Part shown: piece after piece, positions 56,704 through 64,000 of the stretch
How positions within the stretch are numbered: the first letter of the stretch is position 1
Layout of the letters: each line of letters opens with the position of its first letter
DNA from: Riptortus pedestris
Taxonomy: Eukaryota > Arthropoda > Insecta > Hemiptera > Alydidae
DNA: 64,000 nucleotides
Reading direction: 5' to 3'
NCBI GenBank assembly: GCA_019009955.1
Contig: JADPXZ010000007.1
Location: 5,237,501-5,301,500, forward strand
Position numbers and translations under genes: made by a program
Notes under the pieces: model-generated
What the model was told of the DNA's origin: nothing
What the model saw: only the letters and a program-made list of their open reading frames with translations
Database searches by the model: none

Positions 56704-57450
56704 GTCCGTGACGCAGGGGCTGCGTAAACTAAGCAGATTTCCCACGTGAAGTTTTACAATAGAGAAATCTTTCAGTTAATTTCAATAAGCTGCCAACGGG
56801 AACTGGTTCCGAATTGCAAACACCTCGGTCTGCCAACCACTCACAGCTGAACAGATAGATAGACATATTCTTCAACGGAAAGAAAAACAATTACTCATAT
56901 ACATCTGAATATAACATGTTAACGTTATTGCAAACTATTTACTATATCTAGTACATACTGCAATTTATAATGAAGCAGAATAAATTATATTTTAATAACT
57001 CAAATTAGCCGAACTAGTTTTCGGTTGTTTCCGTCGAACACAGACAATAGCCGATCTCGTCTCGTCCGTTATCCGCACACACTTTAATAAAAATGTAAAT
57101 ATCTCGGTTAATAATCAAGATAGAGAATAAATGCATATAGCAATATTTATAGTAAATTTAATTTGCAATAAGATTGATTCTATACAATTTGTCGATCCGT
57201 CGTATAGTAACGGAGATATTTAGAATTTTCGAAATTGCCCCTTTATAGGCCCCCCCCCCCTCCCACTGGCCGAATTTCAGCCATTAACGAACTTGATCTT
57301 TATTTTTATATAAAAAGACTAAATATCGAGTTTGGTTACGATCTAACAAATTTACTACTGCAAAGCGGTAGAAGACAAATACGGGCATGTGTAGTTTAGA
57401 ACGGAGCTCATTTTCGTCATCTAGTATTTAGGATCGATGGACGTTTGAAG
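56704..57450 (-). mobile_element. HINE-like element (reverse), 5' end lost
   Basis: 3' terminus in reverse: GTCCGTGACGCAGGGGCTGC (intact stem), AAACTAAGCAGATTTCCCAC. Then CGGTTAATAATCAAGATAGAG, a C run (57251-57260) and GGATCGATGGACG. No 5' AGCAGATTTCCC end. Confidence 0.65.
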
Positions 57451-57621
57451 AATTTTGATCTCAATCACTAACATTTTAGTTCTCCAAGGAGGGGGAAGGG
57501 CAAGCCAACAGACCGTATTTGCATGTATCTCGTACAAAAAAACTTGAAAACAAATTCATATTAAGCTTCGAATAAAGTAGTTTATTATATAATAGATTGT
57601 TGTTGTTTATACGACATGAGT

Positions 57622-57845
57622 AATTATTATTATTATTAACGTGTCCACTTTTTGCAACTGAGGCTAATTGGGACGGGTTGTCTACAGGTTACCACCCTTT
57701 TCTAGCCAGGCTGGAACCAAGGATGCTAATTAATGAATTCCGTCACTAAATAACTTCCTTTGCCCAGGCGAGAATCGAACTCACCACTCTAGGTTTACCA
57801 TCTGAGATAAAGGTCTACGCTTTAACTGAGATCGCTAACCTCAGC
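57622..57845 (-). mobile_element. tRNA-derived SINE, most complete copy (about 224 bp)
   Basis: Read on the - strand: GGTTAGCGATCTCAGTTAAA (A-box region), GAGTTCGATTCTCGCC (B box), a body with GCCTGGCTAGAAAAGGG and a 3' (AAT)n tail (57622-57639). A split pol III promoter in a tRNA-like head plus simple-repeat tail identifies a SINE. Two other copies lie at 12729 and 54175. Confidence 0.75.
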
Positions 57846-58200
57846 CGAAAGAGTAGGAGTGGGGCTTTACTGAAGGCTGAAATCTGAAAAATGCAAATAT
57901 CTCAGTTTATATTCAAGATAAAGAATAAATGTATAGAACAATATTTGTAGTTGATTCAATTTGAAATAAGATTGGTATACAAGTTATCCGACGTATAGTA
58001 AGGGAGATATTTCTGAATTGCCCCACCAACTCCAGCCAATAATTCGTTAATGGGTATCAGCAATTAACCAACTCCATCTGTAGTTTTACATAAAACCTTT
58101 ACATATCGATTTTGGAAACAATGAAACTAAAATTGTGACCGCTAACAGATAAATATATTGTTTGGAATGGAGCTCATATACGTCATTACCTGGGTAGAAT
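57846..58200 (-). repeat. HINE-like fragment (reverse)
   Basis: AGGAGTGGGGCTTTACTGAAG, ATATCTCAGTTTATATTCAAG, AATTAACCAACTCCATC, AATTGTGACCGCTAACAG and CTCATATACGTCATTACCTG in reverse family order. Confidence 0.6.
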
Positions 58201-58204
58201 CAAG

Positions 58205-58470
58205 GGGGGGGGGCTAGAGGGCGACTTTCGAAATATCTCCCTTATTATGCATCTCATGGAAACATTGTATAGAACCAATCTTATTGCAAATTAAATTTAC
58301 TATAAATAGTGTCATATATGTTTATTCTCTATCTTGTTTATTAACGGAGATATTTGCATTTTTCAGTTTTCATCCTTGAGTGCAGCCCTACTCCTGCTCG
58401 TGTCACATCAACAATCAGCTGTTATATCATGAAGCACATTATTCCAAGTCTAAATATGAAATGTTGTTGT
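58205..58470 (+). repeat. HINE-like fragment abutting an AP-2 splice donor
   Basis: G run, AATATCTCCCTTATTATGC, GTATAGAACCAATCTTATTG, AACGGAGATATTTGCA, CAATCAGCTGTTATATCATG, TTATTCCAAGTCTAAATATG. Homology fades only about 6 bases before the donor at 58476. Confidence 0.65.
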
Positions 58471-58476
58471 CCATAC

Positions 58477-58621
58477 TTGGCAGCGTGTATGAGCTCCTTC
58501 CTCCTGTACGATTCGTTGGGGTCTGCTACATGTTGCCTCGTCAGGTATTCTGCTACTTGCCGGGCTGGGAACTCTGTCTCACACACATAGCCGAAGTCAC
58601 GGGCTAAGTGGATAGCTTCTC
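58477..58621 (-). CDS. TFAP2: AP-2 transcription factor, DNA-binding/basic region exon
   Basis: - strand acceptor ATGTTGCAG|GAG and donor GCCAA|GTATGG, 145 nt (47 codons plus split codons at both ends). It encodes [36 protein letters not shown] and [37 protein letters not shown] is nearly invariant in AP-2 proteins and links the basic region to the helix-span-helix. The insertion of V in RQH(V)ADPNE makes the exon three bases longer than expected from vertebrate AP-2. Phases agree with both neighbours (119 nt exon before, 172 nt after). Confidence 0.96.
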
Positions 58622-58643
58622 CTGCAACATCAAACATCACAAA

Positions 58644-58950
58644 TAATTCGAAATATCTCCCTTATTATGACTCTGAGAGTAAAACGTTATAGAACCAATC
58701 TTGTTGAACTATTGTTTTTCTACAATTGTTGTTATATGCACTTTTTCTCTATCGTAAATATTAATCGAGATATTTGCGTTTTTCTTTTAAACTGAAACAG
58801 AAGGTTAGCATCTCACAACCCATCTATTTATTTTAGATATTCATAAAAAAATTCCAAATATCTCCGTTATTATGAGCCTGAGAGTAAAATATTATAGAAC
58901 CAATCTTGTTGAGCCATTGATGCTCTACAATTGTTGTTATATGCACTTTT
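58644..58950 (+). repeat. Tandem pair of the HINE-related 207-bp segment
   Basis: Two copies (starting about 58651 and 58855) of AAATATCTCC, GAGAGTAAAA, CCAATCTTGTTGA and ACAATTGTTGTTATATGCAC. The first copy lies only about 22 bases upstream of the AP-2 exon acceptor in transcript terms. Confidence 0.72.
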
Positions 58951-59394
58951 TCGTAGCTGGAATATCAAGGGAATTATTGACAGTTGGTTGTATTTGTGAC
59001 ATCAATTAAACCCTACTACTTGTCCCATTATTATGGAGTAAATCTTTTTTGGTTTAGGCATTTTTTGTATGTTTGTTATTGTAAATAGCGCGAGGTATTT
59101 TGAGTGTCGGTTTGAGAAACGGGAGCAAGTGAGACGGAGCGAAGGCGATTCGTTCCGGCCGTACAATGGATCAAAAACAATAGCCGCAGCTTCTGACAAT
59201 GGTAATAGTTGCTCCAAGACAATGGCCGCCGCCTTCTCTACACACCGAGATTAATTCCTTAATTAAATCGCATCGTGTCTGATCTCTCCGGCGAGATAAG
59301 CTACTGGGCAAGCTAGAAGCCTAGTTAGCAATACACTAACAACTCCTTCAACAACTAGCTTAGTATTCGAGTTACAATAAAATGGACAGAACAA
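58951..59394. other. Single-copy-looking segment in AP-2 intron
   Basis: No repeat family recognised. It is less AT-rich than its surroundings at 59095-59260, with several CpG (GAGCGAAGGCGATTCGTTCC, AATGGCCGCCGCC). It could be a regulatory patch, but nothing in the sequence proves it. Confidence 0.4.
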
Positions 59395-59680
59395 ATGTTG
59401 GACAGCATCAATAGTCCGACAAGATTGGTTCTATAACATTTTACTCTCAGACTCATAATAACGGAGAGATTTGGAATTTTAGCTAAAATAAATAGATCAG
59501 GTCTCAGATGCTAACCTTGTGCAACGCTTTTATTAAAGAAAAACGCTAATATCTCGGTTTATATTTAAGATAGAGAAACAGTGCATATAACAACAATTGA
59601 AGAGCATCAATAGCTCAACATGATTGGTTCTATGACATTTTACTCTCAGGCTCATAATAACGGAGATATTTGGAATTAAA
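59395..59680 (-). repeat. Inverted pair of the HINE-related segment
   Basis: Reverse-oriented copies at about 59395-59480 and 59540-59680: TTGGTTCTATAACATTTTAC, TCTCAGACTCATAATAACGG. Together with 58644-58950 they can form long inverted repeats inside the AP-2 intron. 59681-59939 shows nothing recognised. Confidence 0.65.
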
Positions 59681-59939
59681 GATTACGATTTTCAACTTTG
59701 ATTGAAAATGTCAAATATCGAGTATGGTATGGATCAAGTACAAATTTTTGAGAGAAGAAAGTTAATGGATGCAGTTAAGGTTAATAGATGACGTAATGAG
59801 AAAAGGGATTTGCAAATGTCTCCAGTCGGATGGTGTTTACCGAACTTCCATTTTGGCAAAGACGCGACAGTATTTGTTGCTGCTAAGTATTGTAAACACA
59901 CTCCAGCCATTTCACTCGTCAAACTATTAATATATTATT

Positions 59940-61212
59940 CTAGATTTCTCTTTAAGGGGATCAACTATTGAGGTCGTGCTCGTGTTACGATTTTAGAAAT
60001 ATTTCCTCAGATCTCCATCGATCCTAGTAAGCGAATGACGAAAATGAGCTCCGTTCAACATTATATGCGTGCATCAAGTCCGTGAGGGAGGGGCTGCGTA
60101 AACTAAGCAGATTTCCCATCTGAAGTTACACAATAGACAAATATACATACTGCTAAACACTCAACACCATCGGCAATATTACTCTGAATAAATAAAAGCG
60201 CTAATGAGAAATCTTGAAGGCAATTTAAAATTAATATCTCTACAACGGAAAGTGACAGAATTGTAAACAAACAGTGCAGCCAACCTGGCAGCGCTGAATA
60301 GATAGATTCTATTCTAGACCGCAAAGATGAACAATTACTGAAATACATCTGAATACAACATATTAATTTTATTCAAAACTATTTACTATATCTAGTGGAG
60401 TGATTTATAATAAATCGAAATAATTTTTATCTCAATCACTCAGATTTGATAAAGTAGTTTATTTGAAACTTAAAAACCAAATATTATTCTCATTGAATGT
60501 TTACATTTTGAGATAAATGCAAATAGGTGATGGAGCTGAGAAATGTGCTTAGTTAACGCAGCCTCTGCCTCACCGACCTTAGAACTATTGGCTCGCCAGT
60601 CCCGACTCACACCGGAAAGAAAAACAATTACTGAAATATATCAGAATATAACACATTAATTTTTATTGAGAACTATTTACTATATCTACTAGTGTAATTA
60701 ATAATGAGTCAGAATAATTGTTATCTCAATCAATAAAATTTTAGTAGTCCAAAACTTTAAGATGGGGGGGGGGGAAGTTATGCATATAGACAAATCTACG
60801 TATTCGAGAGTCTCATGAACAGTTACGGAAACTTCCAATAATGTGATTTATTATGGCGAGGAAATTGTTTACTTAACACTGTGTGTTATCCACCCAGATT
60901 TAATAAAAACACAAATATCTCGGTTAATATTCAAGATAGAGAATAATTGTATAAAACAATATTTATAGTAAATTTAATTTGCAATGAGATTGGTTCTATA
61001 CAACTTTTCGATCTGACATATAGTAACGGAGGTACTTCGAATTTTCAAAAATCCTCCCTCTAAACCCCCCTCCCACTGGTCCGATTTCAGCCGTTAACGA
61101 ACTTGATCTTTTCACATAAACGACTAAATATCGAGTTTGGTAACGATCAAACAAAAAATGCGACCCCTAGAGCGGTAACAGACAAATATATAGATAGATA
61201 GATAGATTATAT

Positions 61213-61246
<34 letters not shown>

Positions 61247-61377
61247 TATATACAGTTTTGAACGGACCTCATTTTCGTCATCTACTAGGTATATCGATGG
61301 ACATTTGAAGAAAAATGTCGAAAATTCCGTCATGAGTACCATTTCAATAGCTGATTTCCCTTAAGGGAAAACATGCT
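59940..61377. repeat. Mosaic of HINE-like copies in both orientations
   Basis: A + 5' portion (59941-60065, AAGGGGATCAACTATTGAGG) is joined to a reverse 3' terminus (60071, GTCCGTGAGGGAGGGGCTGC). A + 3' terminus (GTTAACGCAGCCTCTGCCTC at 60554) follows, then a long reverse copy ending at the 5' motif CTGATTTCCCTTAAGGGAAA (61351-61370). TA/TAGA microsatellite core at 61187-61251. Confidence 0.6.
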
Positions 61378-61439
61378 AAAACACCAAATATTATTCTCAA
61401 TTGAATATGTTTACATTTTTTTCACGCATAAACGGTGAA

Positions 61440-62012
61440 TGGAATGAGAAATGGAATGCTTAGTTAACGCAGCCTCTGCCTCACCGACCTTAGAACTATT
61501 GGCTCGCCAGTCCCGTCACGAATAGTAAAACAGATTCCCCTTAAGGCAAATCTGATAATAGTAAAAACGAAAGCCCGCGAGGCAGGGGCTGCGTAAACTA
61601 AGCAGATTTCCCAGCGTGAAGTTATACAATAGACAAATCTCCATACGAGAACCGAACAGTTACGGAAACGGCAACAAATTTTGGCGGGAAAACTCAACGT
61701 GTGTTATCCACCGAATTTAATAAAAACGCAAATATCTCGGTTAATATTCAAGTAGAGAATAAATTGATAAAACAATATTTATAGTAAATTTAATTTGCAA
61801 CGGAGATTGGTTCTATACAACTTTTCGATCTGACAAATTGTAAACGGGAGGTACTAAAAATTTTCAAAAATCCTCCCCTCTAACCCTCCTTCCCACTGTT
61901 ATTTCAGCACGACAAACGAACTTGATCTTTTCACACTGGGACGGGTAAATGTCAAATATTGTCGAGTTTGGTAACGATCAAACAAAAAATGCGACCGCTA
62001 GAGCGGTAACAG

Positions 62013-62079
<67 letters not shown>

Positions 62080-62120
62080 CGTCATCTACTAGGTAGGATC
62101 GATGGACATTTGGCTGTCTG
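61440..62120 (-). repeat. HINE-like mosaic, mostly reverse
   Basis: A + 3' terminus scrap (61460-61495), a short 5' scrap, then a reverse copy: CCCGCGAGGCAGGGGCTGCG, AAACTAAGCAGATTTCCC, AATATCTCGGTTAATATTC, TAGAGCGGTAACAGACAAAT, a 59-base (TA)n core (62019-62077) and GGATCGATGGACATTTGG. An ACTGGGACGGGTAAATGTC scrap of Helitron sequence is embedded at 61937-61955. Confidence 0.58.
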
Positions 62121-62129
62121 TGAGACATG

Positions 62130-62455
62130 GCCTGGTATAGTTACGGAAACGGCCGACCTACCGTTTCCGTAACTACTCTGCTCAGGTGGAAGCTTCTTCT
62201 AACCTTACCTTACCTTCGTTACTTTGAGAGATTTATGCAAATACGTTCTGTTCATCCGCCTCCCCCCTTCTTTAGTTCTCGGACTACAAAAATTTTTGTT
62301 ATTAAAATATAAATTATTCTTACAATTCAGAAGCCGTTTCAGTTAGGAATTTATTAAAATTAACTGAAAGATTTCTCATTACTTTTGTATTTAATCACGG
62401 CGGTGTTGTGTTAGCAGTATGGAGATTTCTCTATTGCTAAACTTCACGGACTTTT
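62130..62455 (+). repeat. HINE-like right portion
   Basis: GTGGAAGCTTCTTCTAACC, AGATTTATGCAAATACG, AACTGAAAGATTTCTCATTA, GGAGATTTCTCTATTG, ACTTCACGGACTTTTG. The stem-loop itself is deleted. Confidence 0.55.
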
Positions 62456-62601
62456 GTGAAAAGGGATAGACCCTGAAGAGGGTGAAGGTGGTATGTAAAA
62501 CTGGAATCATGGAGGCCAGTATGAGTAAAGTTTGCAGGGAAACATGTTATTTATTCGTGATCCTGGAAATAAATATATATCTATATATAAAATGGTGGTA
62601 C

Positions 62602-62720
62602 CTTCAACAAGGGAAGTGAGTAGTGTCACATTGGCAGCTTTCCTCCTTCCTGCAGGCAGGTTCAGCCCGATGTTCTCCAGCTTCTCTCGAAGCAATCGAC
62701 CCCCGTTCTTTGATTTCGCT
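62602..62720 (-). CDS. TFAP2: AP-2 transcription factor, basic DNA-binding exon (gene continues upstream)
   Basis: - strand acceptor GTGAATTTCAG|A and donor GTTGAAG|GTACCA, 119 nt, 39 codons plus split codons at each end. It encodes [38 protein letters not shown] and E, then G across the junction. (R)[39 protein letters not shown] is the AP-2 signature and its principal DNA-contacting basic segment. The 119-nt length and phase fit the 145-nt exon that follows. The upstream exons (activation domain and LGGVLRR-type start of the binding domain) were not found in 62721-64000, so they lie beyond the window. Confidence 0.96.
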
Positions 62721-64000
62721 CTGAAATTCACAAACAATATATAACAATTACTCTAGGCATCACTTATCTACCAGAGGGGATCCTATAGTTTGCAATTACA
62801 AATATCTCCCTTATTATGAGTCGGAGAGTAAAATGTTGTAGAACCAATCTTGTTGAACTATTGATGCTCTATTGCAATATTGTAGCGAAATATGCTCGGC
62901 TGACGCAGCCCCTGCGTGCGATATATATTGCTACCTTCTGATTTGCCGCCTCCAGCAATTGGCTTTGGACCACATTTGCATCCTAATTGCAGCTCATGAA
63001 TGCAGACAGATTGTGCCAATGTTCACGCTGCATCTGCTTACAATAATAGTCAGCAGTAATGCTCTAGCAGTCGCGATTAAACCGAATCAGCTAGTCAGCT
63101 TATACTCAGCCATGCCATTTTAGACTAATTATCTCAAATGTCCATCGATCCAACCTAGGAGGTGATGAAAATGAAGTCCATTTTCAAACTATACGTACAA
63201 AGTTTGTCAAAACATGAAAGCCCAATGAGAACAATATTTGGTATTTAGGCCACAAATGTGGTTCATGATATAACAGCTTATTGTTGATGTGACACGAGTA
63301 GGAGTGGGGCTTTGCTCAAGGATGAAAACTATAAAATGCATATATTCCGGTTCATAATAGAGAAAAGGGGGAACCCATAAACAACATTTATATAAGTTTA
63401 AGACAGGCCCTGCTTGATCGGTTGGCGTTACTTTTCAAAATTTGATTCGTGATTAGAGTTGGAGTCAATTAAAAAGATAAAGGCTGGCAAAGGTTTGTTC
63501 TGGCTCCGTGTATTTGGCTTAATGAACCTGATCCCGTTCCTCATAATATTCGCAGCTCGAATAAGACACAGCCCCCCCCCCCTCACTTCTGGAGTCAATT
63601 CAGAAATATAATAGTAATGAGCGCCTCCCTCTCAGACCGTGTCTCGTAATGTCGACCGAGTCAGAGAAAAGTTGATACTTTTAGAAACGAAAACCGAAAA
63701 AAAGTTAAATGAGAAAATATTTAATGTTTAGACTTGGATTAAAGTGGTTCATAATATAACAGGCTTATTGATAATGTGTAGGAGTGGGGCTTTGCTCAAG
63801 ACCCCAAACTAAAAGAATCAAATATCTCGGTTAATAAACAAGGCAGTGAAAAAAAGTACATAACAACAACTATAGAACATTGCATTTGCAACAAGATTGG
63901 TTCTATACAATTTATCGATCGGACGCATAATAAGGGACATATTAAGAGTTTTTGAAATTGGATCTCTGTTGTAAAATAAAACGATTAAATATGGAGTAAG
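62721..64000. other. AP-2 intron with HINE-like fragments
   Basis: 62800-62870 matches the 207-bp segment. Reverse HINE-like fragments lie at 63130-63400 (AGGAGTGGGGCTTTGCTCAAG) and 63690-63990 (same landmark, then AATATCTCGGTTAATAAAC). 62890-63120 and 63400-63690 show no recognised repeat or exon; the former contains an ATTTGCAT octamer at 62970. Confidence 0.5.

Noticed and set aside
57720..57845. Functional tRNA gene
   Set aside because: A and B boxes are tRNA-like, but the cloverleaf does not close and the sequence recurs with a SINE body and tail.

Overview
This is a stretch of AT-rich animal nuclear DNA, most likely from a protostome invertebrate. Introns are long, microsatellites abundant and repeats dense, and only about 1.2 kb of the 64 kb is recognisably protein coding. 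The species cannot be fixed from the sequence. Two conserved metazoan genes are present as exon sets on opposite, converging strands. On the + strand are the last four coding exons of an hnRNP K orthologue (1675-18358): KH2, a proline-rich linker and KH3, with a 15.1-kb intron cutting KH3 inside its GXXG loop, then a 3'UTR and an AATAAA signal at 18779. On the - strand are four exons of a transcription factor AP-2 gene (62720 down to 55851), covering the conserved basic/helix-span-helix DNA-binding and dimerisation region. The 5' ends of both genes, and the last AP-2 exon, are outside the window or not recognised.

Layout: 1-1590, a 47-bp minisatellite in an hnRNP K intron. 1675-3045, three hnRNP K exons. 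3046-18184, a giant intron with C-rich and G-rich minisatellites, a piggyBac-like element, a SINE fragment, a Helitron and several copies of a 0.5-0.95-kb dispersed repeat. 18185-18800, last exon and 3'UTR. 18.8-38 kb, intergenic DNA made largely of that dispersed repeat, with four more satellites or tandem blocks, a pogo/Tigger-like MITE, an internally deleted mariner and more Helitrons. 38.0-54.2 kb, an almost uninterrupted array of twelve non-autonomous Helitrons separated by (TA)n. 54.2-64 kb, the AP-2 exons embedded in the same repeats.

The main discovery is that the repeat landscape is dominated by two kinds of non-autonomous rolling-circle transposon. The first is a canonical Helitron family: A|T target, 5' TC, a 3' hairpin CCCGGGCGAAGCCGGG, then CTAG. 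It carries an internal 298-bp tandem module and inserts head-to-tail into (TA)n, with two head-to-head palindromes. The second is a DINE/HINE-like family: a 5' subterminal AGCAGATTTCCC, a (TA)n core, an inverted GGGAAATCTGCT, then a terminal stem-loop, flanked by T runs. Helitrons have landed in the (TA)n cores of the second family at least twice. piggyBac-like and Tigger-like elements have also split copies of it, which gives a readable order of insertion. No Rep/helicase, reverse transcriptase or intact transposase gene is visible, so all these elements would depend on enzymes supplied from elsewhere.
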